5,426 nucleotides of DNA from JAVVPO01 sp036655715 (GTDB lineage Bacteria; Bacillota; Clostridia; Lachnospirales; Cellulosilyticaceae), in assembly GCA_036655715.1 (NCBI GenBank), contig JAVVPO010000111.1:1-5426 (forward strand), read 5' to 3'. Under the pieces are notes generated by a model. That model saw nothing but the letters and a program-made list of their open reading frames with translations, was not told the origin of the DNA and searched no databases. The stretch's first letter is position 1, and each line of letters starts with the position of its first letter. Positions 1 through 5,395 of the stretch are shown here, one piece after another. Both the position numbers and the translations under genes were made by a program.

Positions 1-624
1 GCCTATGAAAGACTAGGTTCAAAATATGGACTAAAAACTTTTGAGCCTTATTTTGAAAAAGGGACTAAAGGAGTAGGTCGTATACCTAATCTACCTAAAG
101 GAACAGCTGAAAATGGTGCAGCTTATATCCATGCCAGTATTTTTGGGGTCATGTCACTCTTTAGGATGGGAGAAACTAGAAAAGCTTGGACAGAACTAGA
201 AAAAACATTACCATTTACCCATAAGCGAGTATCTGTATCACCTTATGTTATACCCAATTCTTATGGATATAATGAAGAAAAGCAAATAGATGGAGAGTCT
301 ATGCAAGATTGGCAGACAGGAAGTTCTAACGTGATGCTCAAGACGCTTATTAGATTTGTCTTTGGTGTAGAACCACACTATGAAGGCATATGGATTCAAC
401 CTTCAAGAGAAATACCTTTTAAATCTACACAATTTGTAATGACTATAAGAGGAACTGAAATAAATTTAAACTATACTCGTAACAAAGGTGAAAAACGGGA
501 ATTTATAGTGAATGGAGAAAAACAAGAGGGAATCTATGACTCTGTCATGCAACTTGAAAAATTGTGGCTAGATAATAATTTTATAAAAAATAGTAAAAAA
601 ATAACAATAGAGATTCTTGACTAA
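1..624 (+). CDS. GH94-type glycoside phosphorylase, C-terminal part (start lies outside the window)
   Basis: This frame is open from base 1 to the TAA at 622-624, giving 207 residues of a longer protein; the ATG at 151 is internal. The fragment resembles the C-terminal end of GH94 enzymes (cellobiose and chitobiose phosphorylases). These cytoplasmic enzymes split a beta-linked disaccharide with phosphate to give a sugar-1-phosphate plus a free sugar. Visible family features are the GTAENGAAYIHA segment (fragment residues 34-45, end of the alpha/alpha barrel), MQDWQTGSSNVM (101-112), where the Thr-Gly pair sits about where the family binds phosphate, and FGVEPHYEGIWIQPS (121-135) leading into a C-terminal beta domain. 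The general acid Asp should lie upstream of the window. Following nagA and nagB suggest a GlcNAc-containing substrate such as N,N'-diacetylchitobiose, but that is inference from context. The family is fairly sure, the substrate is not. No convincing terminator separates it from nagA 86 bases downstream. Confidence 0.75.
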   Translation, partial: AYERLGSKYGLKTFEPYFEKGTKGVGRIPNLPKGTAENGAAYIHASIFGVMSLFRMGETRKAWTELEKTLPFTHKRVSVSPYVIPNSYGYNEEKQIDGESMQDWQTGSSNVMLKTLIRFVFGVEPHYEGIWIQPSREIPFKSTQFVMTIRGTEINLNYTRNKGEKREFIVNGEKQEGIYDSVMQLEKLWLDNNFIKNSKKITIEILD

Positions 625-663
625 TTCCTCAATTAAGGTAACAATAGAAGTATAGAAATAAAA

Positions 664-690
664 GGAAAAATTATCTAATGAAATTTTTCT
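664..690 (+). repeat. Weak AT-rich inverted repeat upstream of nagA
   Basis: GAAAAATT (665-672) is matched by AATTTTTC (682-689) around a 9-base loop, and a G-U pair (664/690) can extend the stem. The stem has only one G-C pair and lies just before the nagA ribosome binding site. It could be a weak attenuating hairpin, an operator or chance in AT-rich DNA. It is too weak to call a terminator, so cotranscription of nagA with the upstream gene remains likely. Confidence 0.25.
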
Positions 691-710
691 AATAACAGGA
701 GGAATGAGTA

Positions 711-1874
711 ATGAAATGTATTTACAACGGAAAAATATTAAAAGACGGTCAAGAATTAGTAGGGAAAGCATTATTATTCAATGATAAAATCGTAGATATT
801 ATAGATGAAGTAAACATACCAGCAGAGGGTGTTGAACTTATAGATGCTAAAGGAAACTATGTATCTCCAGGATTTGTAGATATTCATATTCATGGATACC
901 ATAAGGTAGATGTTATGGATGGGACAAAAGAAGCTGTTAAAACAATGGCAAAAGGGATTTGTGCAAATGGCGTAACCTCTTTCTTAGCAACAACAATGAC
1001 TATGTCAAGAGAGCATATTACACATGCATTAGATGCTATTAAAGAAGCTAAACGAGAGACTGAAAAAGAAGCGATAAATGGCGCGGAAATTCTAGGTGCA
1101 CATATGGAGGGACCTTACATTAGTGAGAAATTCAAAGGGGCACAAAATCCTCAGTATATTGTAAGTCCAACAGAGGAAGATGCAGAGTTCGTTAAGTCTT
1201 ATGGAGATCTTGTAAAGTTGATTACTATTGCGCCAGAAATAGAAGGTGCATTGCCATTTATTAAGCAGTTACATGAAGAAAAAAATATTACTTTCTCTAT
1301 GGGGCATACTGCAGCAAGTTTTGAAGAAGCTATGGAAGGCATCAAGTGTGGGGTATCTCATACAACGCATTTATTCAATGGCATGAATCCACTTCATCAT
1401 AGAGAGCCAGGGGCACTAGGTGCAGCCTTAGCATCAGATGTGAGTGCAGAAGCAATTTGCGATACAATCCATATCCATAAAGGATTATTCCCATTCCTTG
1501 TTAAAGTAAAAGGAACAGATAAATTTGTTTTAGTAACAGATTGTATGTGTGCAGGTGGATGTGAAGAAGGAGAATACTCTTTAGGTGGTCAAAAAGTTAT
1601 TGTAAAAGATGGTAGTGCAAGACTTGAAGCAGGGTCACTTGCTGGAAGTGTCTTGACTCTTAATGGGGCGCTTAGAAATGTATTAGAAAATACCAACTAT
1701 CCTGTAGCAGAAGCTATCAAATTTGCAACAATTAATCCAGCGACAGTTATTCACGTAGAAGATACAAAAGGAACATTAGATATTGGAAAAGATGCAGATA
1801 TTATTATCTTTGATGGTGGGGTGCAAATTAAACAAACCATTAATAAGGGGAGAATAATCTATGAAAACAATTAA
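711..1874 (+). CDS. nagA: N-acetylglucosamine-6-phosphate deacetylase NagA
   Basis: This cytoplasmic enzyme of the amidohydrolase superfamily hydrolyses GlcNAc-6-phosphate to glucosamine-6-phosphate and acetate, the first committed step of GlcNAc catabolism. The 387 residues are a full normal length. The sequence shows the N-terminal beta segment, then DIHIHG (57-62, HxH pair), HMEGPY (131-136, metal ligand Glu133), MGHTAA (197-202, His199), THLFNGMNPLHHREPG (219-234, His220 plus the substrate loop), DTIHIH (251-256), TDCM (276-279, catalytic Asp277) and LAGSVLTLNGALRN (310-323). The C-terminal GTLDIGKDADIIIFD (354-368) returns to the beta domain. The start is set by AGGAGG at 697-702, 8 bases before the ATG. 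Its 3' end overlaps nagB by 14 bases. Three cysteines (278, 280, 284) cluster just after the catalytic Asp, where many bacterial homologues have TDAM; this is probably a lineage variant. Confidence 0.96.
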   Translation: MKCIYNGKILKDGQELVGKALLFNDKIVDIIDEVNIPAEGVELIDAKGNYVSPGFVDIHIHGYHKVDVMDGTKEAVKTMAKGICANGVTSFLATTMTMSREHITHALDAIKEAKRETEKEAINGAEILGAHMEGPYISEKFKGAQNPQYIVSPTEEDAEFVKSYGDLVKLITIAPEIEGALPFIKQLHEEKNITFSMGHTAASFEEAMEGIKCGVSHTTHLFNGMNPLHHREPGALGAALASDVSAEAICDTIHIHKGLFPFLVKVKGTDKFVLVTDCMCAGGCEEGEYSLGGQKVIVKDGSARLEAGSLAGSVLTLNGALRNVLENTNYPVAEAIKFATINPATVIHVEDTKGTLDIGKDADIIIFDGGVQIKQTINKGRIIYENN

Positions 1875-2628
1875 TCTAAACAATGTAACGGTATTTGTAG
1901 TAAAGGATTATAAAGCATTAAGTGAAAAGGGAGCTAGCATTATCGCAGCGCTTCTTATGACTAAAAAGGATGCTGTATTAGGACTTGCTACAGGAAGTAC
2001 ACCTCAGGGTGTATATGAAGAACTTGTACGTATGAACAAAAGCGGAGAGATTACCTTCAAAGGAGTACATACTTACAACCTAGATGAATACTATCCAATT
2101 GATAAGTCTAACGCTCAAAGTTATGATTATTTTATGAAAGAAAATCTATTCAATCATATAGATATAGACATGGCAAACACTCATATTCCAAATGGAATGG
2201 CGGAGAATAGTACAAAAGAAAGTAGTTCATACGATCAAAAAGTAAGAAGTATTGGCGGTGTAGATATTCAGCTTCTAGGAATAGGATCAAATGGGCATAT
2301 AGGATTTAATGAGCCAAGTGATGTATTTGAGCCTATGACACATAGAGTGCAATTAGATGAGAGAACAATCAAAGATAATGCAAGATTCTTTGGTTCTATA
2401 GAAGAAGTGCCTACAGAAGCTATTACAATGGGTATCGGCACGATTATGAGTGCCAAGGTTCTATTACTATTGGCAAATGGTGAGAAGAAAGCTACTGCAA
2501 TCAAAGAAATGCTGTTAGGAAAAGTTAAGCCAAGGATGCAAGCCTCCATTTTACAATTCCATAAAAATGTTATTGTAGTAGTGGATGAGAGCGCAGCATC
2601 AGAATTAATTGCTGAGTTAAAAGAATAG
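1861..2628 (+). CDS. nagB: Glucosamine-6-phosphate deaminase NagB
   Basis: The enzyme converts glucosamine-6-phosphate to fructose-6-phosphate and ammonium, feeding amino sugars into glycolysis in the cytoplasm. The 255 residues fit the family (about 240-266). Motifs in order are GLATGSTPQGVYEEL (41-55, phosphate-binding loop), YNLDEYY (72-78, with Asp75 matching the proton-abstracting Asp72 of E. coli NagB), GIGSNGHIGFNEP (140-152, with His146 and Glu151 matching His143 and Glu148), ARFFGS (174-179), and GEKKATAI (207-214, substrate-phosphate Lys). Asn144 stands where E. coli has Asp141, as in Bacillus-type NagB. The ATG at 1861 has AGGGGAG at 1846-1852, 8 bases upstream and inside nagA. The 14-base overlap implies translational coupling. 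A new promoter begins 18 bases after the stop, so nagB closes the catabolic unit. Confidence 0.96.
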   Translation: MKTINLNNVTVFVVKDYKALSEKGASIIAALLMTKKDAVLGLATGSTPQGVYEELVRMNKSGEITFKGVHTYNLDEYYPIDKSNAQSYDYFMKENLFNHIDIDMANTHIPNGMAENSTKESSSYDQKVRSIGGVDIQLLGIGSNGHIGFNEPSDVFEPMTHRVQLDERTIKDNARFFGSIEEVPTEAITMGIGTIMSAKVLLLLANGEKKATAIKEMLLGKVKPRMQASILQFHKNVIVVVDESAASELIAELKE

Positions 2629-2639
2629 TTTAAAAAAAC

Positions 2640-2660
2640 AAAATATTGAAAAAATATTTT
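2640..2660 (+). repeat. AT-only inverted repeat overlapping the ptsH promoter -35
   Basis: AAAATATT (2640-2647) and AATATTTT (2653-2660) are perfect inverted copies around a 5-base centre, GAAAA. The repeat covers the -35 hexamer at 2646-2651. It could be an operator for a repressor of the HPr cassette or a very weak end signal for nagB. A/T-only composition makes chance occurrence plausible. Confidence 0.25.
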
Positions 2661-2674
2661 AAATAAGATATACT
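2646..2674 (+). promoter_or_regulatory. Sigma-A-type promoter of the ptsH-antiterminator-EIIB cassette
   Basis: TTGAAA (2646-2651) and TATACT (2669-2674) each differ from consensus by one base and are separated by exactly 17 bases. Transcription should start near 2681, giving a leader of about 105 bases before the HPr start codon. The promoter lies after nagB, so the PTS cassette can be transcribed apart from nagAB, and the leader hairpin lies downstream of it. Confidence 0.65.
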
Positions 2675-2708
2675 GTACTTAACCAAAAGAATGACCTAAA
2701 CGACTGCG

Positions 2709-2758
2709 TAAAAGACATAAACTTCCCGATATAATCAAAAGGATGTTTATGTCTTTTA
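2709..2758 (+). terminator. Leader hairpin before ptsH, probable terminator or attenuator
   Basis: A perfect 14-bp inverted repeat (2709-2722 with 2745-2758) encloses a 22-base loop. A short TCC/GGA pairing (2724-2726 with 2741-2743) can form inside the loop. The 3' arm ends in GTCTTTTA followed by ATAATTTA, a broken U-rich tract. Because a promoter lies upstream and the HPr ribosome binding site starts 15 bases downstream, the hairpin sits in the 5' leader and could attenuate the cassette. It could also act as the end signal for nagAB read-through. No recognisable RAT (antiterminator-protein binding) sequence was found beside it. The stem is certain; the role is inferred. Confidence 0.6.
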
Positions 2759-2786
2759 TAATTTATGAAAATAGGAGGAGTAGATT

Positions 2787-3044
2787 ATGAAACAAGTAAC
2801 AGCAGTAGTAAAAGCGGAGGCAGGGCTTCATGCGAGACCAGCAAGTATGTTGGTTAAAGCAGCAGCAGGGTTCAAATCAAGTATTAAGGTGGAAAAAGCG
2901 GGAAAGATTGCAGATGCAAAAAGATTATTATCTATACTTACACTAGGAGCTAAACAGGGGGAACTCGTAACAATAACGACAGATGGAATTGATGAAGAAG
3001 CAGCTATAAAAGCTATTAAAACATTAATTGAGACAAGCTGTTAG
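2787..3044 (+). CDS. HPr-family phosphocarrier protein (His15 present, Ser46 replaced by Arg)
   Basis: HPr is the small cytoplasmic PTS carrier that takes phosphate from enzyme I on His15 and passes it to EIIA domains and to PRD regulators. The 85 residues are full length, with the active-site loop AGLHARPA at 12-19 (His15, Arg17). In Firmicutes, residue 46 is normally the Ser phosphorylated by HPr kinase, in a context like LKSIMGVMSLG. Here the matching stretch is AKRLLSILTLG (44-54), which puts Arg at 46; Ser49 is the nearest Ser. HprK control and CcpA co-activation through this site are therefore unlikely. The start is clear: AGGAGG at 2773-2778, 8 bases before the ATG. It is the first gene of a cassette with the antiterminator 38 bases downstream. 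It may be a second, dedicated HPr rather than the housekeeping PtsH, so no symbol is given. Confidence 0.93.
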   Translation: MKQVTAVVKAEAGLHARPASMLVKAAAGFKSSIKVEKAGKIADAKRLLSILTLGAKQGELVTITTDGIDEEAAIKAIKTLIETSC

Positions 3045-3082
3045 GACAAAATAGTAAGAGTGTATACTTAAGGGGGCAGTGT

Positions 3083-3928
3083 GTGGAATACCAAATTATA
3101 AAGATTTATAATAATAATGTAGTTTTAGCATTACATAAGAGTGAAGAAGCTATATTGGTTAGTAAAGGAATTGGTTTTGGTAAAAAGCAAGGGGAACTTA
3201 TATCAGAAAATCGATTAATAGAAAAAGTATTCCATCAAATGCCACCATATGAAATAAATAATTTAGATGAAGTGCATCAAAAGATAGAAGAGCTTGTAGA
3301 AGAGATTGTTCAGCTTGCGGAGATAAAAATAGGTAAGCTAAATATTAATACTGGGAAAGCCCTAGTAGAACATATTGAATTTGCAATGGAAAGACTTAAA
3401 ATGGGAATTAAGATAGAAAATCCATTTATAGATGAAATTATAATGCTTTATGAAGAAGAGTATGAGATTGCTAGAGTAGTAGGAGAGTTGATTTCTAGGC
3501 GGTTTGCTATGGATATAGGTGAAGAAGAACAAGGTTTTATAGCTCTTCATATTCACTCTGCTAGAGAAAACAAGAATATGAGAGAAACAATGCAAAAAAC
3601 AAGATCTTACAAAAAATATATGCAAATAATAGAAGAGGAATTTAAAATTAATCTTTTAGAGCATACGATAGAATGTAAAGAGTTTTTAAGAAATCTCGAT
3701 AGCTTTATTCGGTTGGCAAAAGGACATCAAGAAATGACAATGAAGTTAAAAGAAGAAGTAAAAGAATATATGCCTCAAATTTATCAGATAGCCTCTCAAA
3801 TAGGAGAAATTATAAGTCGGGATAAAGAGATAGAGATGTCAGAGGATTTAGTAGCCTTTTTGGCAATAGACATAGAGAGATTAATTCAGCTAGCAAAAGG
3901 AGAGACGCATGAATTATCAAGAGCATAA
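3083..3928 (+). CDS. BglG/GlcT-family transcription antiterminator with two PRDs
   Basis: Proteins of this family bind a short RNA hairpin (RAT) in a leader and prevent a terminator from forming; PTS phosphorylation of their PRDs controls dimerisation and activity. The 281 residues show the N-terminal RNA-binding CAT domain (about 1-57; NNNVV at 10-14, KGIGFGKKQ at 28-36, closest in memory to Bacillus GlcT), then PRD1 (about 65-170) and PRD2 (about 175-275). PRD1 keeps both phosphorylatable histidines: His97 in VEHIEFA and His156 in ALHIHSA. In PRD2 both are substituted: Asn204 in FLRNLDSF and Asp263 in AIDIERL, where LicT has His207 and His269. The start is GTG at 3083 with AGGGGG at 3071-3076; no upstream in-frame ATG exists and the next Met is residue 53, inside the protein's conserved part. 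The gene overlaps the EIIB gene by 20 bases. Its RNA target is unknown; the ptsH leader hairpin or a distant PTS operon are candidates. Confidence 0.9.
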   Translation: MEYQIIKIYNNNVVLALHKSEEAILVSKGIGFGKKQGELISENRLIEKVFHQMPPYEINNLDEVHQKIEELVEEIVQLAEIKIGKLNINTGKALVEHIEFAMERLKMGIKIENPFIDEIIMLYEEEYEIARVVGELISRRFAMDIGEEEQGFIALHIHSARENKNMRETMQKTRSYKKYMQIIEEEFKINLLEHTIECKEFLRNLDSFIRLAKGHQEMTMKLKEEVKEYMPQIYQIASQIGEIISRDKEIEMSEDLVAFLAIDIERLIQLAKGETHELSRA

Positions 3929-4175
3929 AAAGAAAATGAGAGCATTAGCGATTGGATACATAGAAAAAGTAGGTGGATTAGCTAATATTGAGGAAGTAGA
4001 AGCTTGTAGTACTAGGATACGCCTCATACTAAAAGATAAAGTAGATATTAATCTAGAGTTATTAAAGGGGCTAGGTGCTAAGGGTGTACTAGAAAAAGGT
4101 CAGAAAGAAATCCACATTGTAATAGGTGTAGAATCTGAAGAAATAGTAGAAGAAATAGAAAAGTTGATGAAATAG
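3909..4175 (+). CDS. Free-standing PTS EIIB domain (glucose/GlcNAc type)
   Basis: This 88-residue protein is a single EIIB domain of the glucose/N-acetylglucosamine PTS family. In complete transporters that domain carries phosphate on a Cys and gives it to the incoming sugar. The signature EACSTRIRL (31-39) contains the phosphocysteine, Cys33, followed by GLGAKGVLEKGQKEIHIVIG, which matches the family pattern. There are no membrane helices, no EIIC and no EIIA here, and the domain ends shortly after with EEIVEEIEKLMK. The ATG at 3909 has AGGAG at 3898-3902, 6 bases upstream and within the antiterminator gene, and the 20-base overlap implies coupled synthesis. Known antiterminators receive phosphate on PRD1 from a cognate EIIB, so this protein is a likely direct partner of the upstream gene. 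It could instead serve a transporter whose EIIC is elsewhere. A later Met (residue 10) is a possible but less well-placed start. Confidence 0.9.
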   Translation: MNYQEHKKKMRALAIGYIEKVGGLANIEEVEACSTRIRLILKDKVDINLELLKGLGAKGVLEKGQKEIHIVIGVESEEIVEEIEKLMK

Positions 4176-4185
4176 AATAATGGAT

Positions 4186-4241
4186 AAAAGGGTTGTTATT
4201 TGGCTAACGCACAATAGGTTAGCCAAATAACAACCCTTTTT
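4186..4241 (+). terminator. Strong intrinsic terminator closing the PTS cassette
   Basis: A perfect 23-bp stem (4186-4208 with 4218-4240) encloses a 9-base loop and ends in five T residues (4237-4241). The 5' arm opens with AAAA, so it could stop transcription from either side. It lies 10 bases after the EIIB stop codon and separates the cassette from the wall-hydrolase gene. The stem is longer than most intrinsic terminators. Confidence 0.92.
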
Positions 4242-4258
4242 GGCGTCTATTAAAGAAG

Positions 4259-4287
4259 ATTTTAATATATGACAGATATATTAAAAT
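4259..4287. repeat. AT-only palindrome with 12-bp arms
   Basis: ATTTTAATATAT (4259-4270) and ATATATTAAAAT (4276-4287) are perfect inverted copies around GACAG. The site lies 56 bases upstream of the -35 of the next gene. It may be a regulator binding site or a weak hairpin. The rest of the interval from 4242 to the promoter shows no small ORF or RNA gene that I can support. Confidence 0.4.
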
Positions 4288-4342
4288 TGCTTTGATTCGT
4301 AATAACTGTGAAATAATGGTAAGTCCTAAATGTGACAATTGG

Positions 4343-4371
4343 TTGACAAAAAATATTACGTGATATAGAAT
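4343..4371 (+). promoter_or_regulatory. Sigma-A-type promoter of the NlpC/P60 gene
   Basis: TTGACA (4343-4348) is a perfect -35, and TAGAAT (4366-4371) is a one-mismatch -10 at a 17-base spacing. An overlapping TATAGA (4364-4369) preceded by TG is an alternative extended -10. Transcription should start near 4378, leaving about 98 bases of very AT-rich leader before the start codon. The leader has only a 6-bp inverted repeat, CAATTA/TAATTG (4382-4398), and no recognised riboswitch. Confidence 0.65.
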
Positions 4372-4475
4372 AGAAATGTAACAATTAGTTAATAATTGAT
4401 AACAAATAAATCATAACTTAAAACATACATAGAAAATAAATTAATAAAACTCATAAAACTTAGGAGGGATAGTAT

Positions 4476-5327
4476 ATGAAACCAAAGAAACTAATTGGAA
4501 TAACAATGTTAGGAGTAATGGCAATATCAATGAGCCTTCAAGCAACAACTATAGGTAGTTTGACAAGCGATGTTGAAATGAAAATATCTGAAAATGAAAT
4601 AGTTACTAAACAAAAGGGTGATCAGATCACAGTACTTGATAAATTAGCGCAGGTATATACTGTTGAGATAGAAGATGATATAACGTATCAGTTAGCAGAA
4701 GGTGCGATTAAGATAGAAGGAACGCTTACACAGACTATAGAAGAAGAGACAAAGCTAAGAAAAGCTCCAAACGAAAATGCGGAAATTATAATGACATTTA
4801 ATAAAGAAGTGCCTGTATTTGTAAAGGAACGCTTAGATAATTGGTATAGCGTTCAAATAGAGGATGTGACAGGTTATATCTATAAAACTCAAATAGATGA
4901 AAGTGAACTTAATCTTATACCATACAGCAAAACAGAAGTAAAGCCAGTAGAGGTAACAAAGGAAAAGGGAGAGGAAGTTGTAGCTTATGCAAGACAATTC
5001 CTAGGTAATCCTTATGTATATGGTGGAAATAGCTTAACTAAAGGCGTGGATTGTTCTGGATTTACATCTCAAATATATAAAAACTTTGGAATACAACTAC
5101 AAAGAAGCTCAGGTAGTCAATATGCATCCAATGGTTATAAAGTGACTAAAAGCGAAATAAAACAAGGTGATTTAGTGTTTTATGGTAATAATGGTGTAAT
5201 TAATCATGTAGCTATTTATGCTGGAAATAATGAGATTATACATGCTAATGATGCAAAAACAGGTATTAAAATGAGCAAGTTAGAGTATGGAAAACCTATG
5301 ATAGGGATAAAACGTATAATAAAATAG
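4476..5327 (+). CDS. Secreted SH3-domain NlpC/P60 peptidoglycan endopeptidase
   Basis: NlpC/P60 enzymes of this layout cut stem peptides of peptidoglycan, usually the D-Glu to diamino-acid bond, outside the cell. The 283 residues begin with a signal peptide: KPKK at 2-5, a hydrophobic core to about 20, and a likely cleavage after LQA (residues 21-23). Residues about 31-82 look like a degenerate SH3 copy and 83-140 a clearer bacterial SH3 domain (TKLRKAPNENAEII, then WYSVQIEDVTGYIY), which normally bind the wall. A short linker rich in Lys, Glu and Val leads to the catalytic domain (165-283). That domain has DCSGF (192-196, nucleophile Cys193), NHVAIY (243-248, His244) and IIHAND (254-259, third residue His256), a complete triad. 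AGGAGGG at 4462-4468 lies 7 bases before the ATG. It is a separate transcription unit; no link to the sugar genes is implied beyond wall-derived GlcNAc being a possible source. No clear terminator follows within the window. Confidence 0.92.
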   Translation: MKPKKLIGITMLGVMAISMSLQATTIGSLTSDVEMKISENEIVTKQKGDQITVLDKLAQVYTVEIEDDITYQLAEGAIKIEGTLTQTIEEETKLRKAPNENAEIIMTFNKEVPVFVKERLDNWYSVQIEDVTGYIYKTQIDESELNLIPYSKTEVKPVEVTKEKGEEVVAYARQFLGNPYVYGGNSLTKGVDCSGFTSQIYKNFGIQLQRSSGSQYASNGYKVTKSEIKQGDLVFYGNNGVINHVAIYAGNNEIIHANDAKTGIKMSKLEYGKPMIGIKRIIK

Positions 5328-5348
5328 TGAAAAGTATTAAGAAATTAT

Positions 5349-5367
5349 ACAAATTAATTCAATTTGT
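5349..5367. repeat. Inverted repeat abutting the downstream promoter
   Basis: ACAAATT (5349-5355) and AATTTGT (5361-5367) are perfect inverted copies around AATTC. The repeat's last base is the first base of the -35 hexamer. A related TTTGT-A-ACAAA palindrome lies at 5399-5409, near the expected transcription start. The pair could be operator sites flanking the promoter, but both are short and AT-rich. Confidence 0.3.
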
Positions 5368-5395
5368 TGACTTATGAGGTAAACTATTATATAAT
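5367..5395 (+). promoter_or_regulatory. Sigma-A-type promoter for a gene beyond the window
   Basis: TTGACT (5367-5372, one mismatch) and TATAAT (5390-5395, perfect) are 17 bases apart. Transcription should start near 5402 and run rightward out of the window. No start codon with a ribosome binding site follows before the end, so the gene it serves is not visible. Confidence 0.6.

Noticed and set aside
151..624. Treating the ATG at 151 as the start of the first gene
   Set aside because: The frame is open back to base 1 and the upstream residues carry GH94-like conservation, so this Met is internal.
617..645. Possible promoter for nagA (TTGACT at 617-622)
   Set aside because: The -35-like hexamer is good, but the sequence at the right distance (around TAACAAT, 639-645) is a poor -10, and the -35 overlaps the upstream stop codon by chance composition.
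625..710. cre or NagR/YvoA-type operator sites near nagA
   Set aside because: No sequence close to the cre consensus or to the TGGTnTAGACCA-type site was found here or in the other intergenic gaps.
568..771. Minus-strand ORF of 67 codons across the GH94-nagA junction
   Set aside because: It overlaps two well-supported genes, has no recognisable domain and is rich in Ile, Leu and Phe as expected from reading AT-rich coding DNA backwards.
2268..2549. Minus-strand ORF of 93 codons inside nagB
   Set aside because: It lies wholly within a conserved gene and shows no independent family features.
2675..2722. RAT (LicT/GlcT antiterminator RNA site) in the ptsH leader
   Set aside because: I looked for the family pattern with a TTACTG left arm and a CAGGCA right arm and found neither; only a weak 3-bp ACG/CGT hairpin is visible.
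3362..3625. Minus-strand ORF of 87 codons inside the antiterminator gene
   Set aside because: It is antisense to the conserved PRD1 region and has no recognisable protein features.
3936..4175. Later start (Met10) for the EIIB gene
   Set aside because: The ATG at 3909 has a well-spaced AGGAG, while the later ATG has only an A-rich stretch upstream without a good ribosome binding site.
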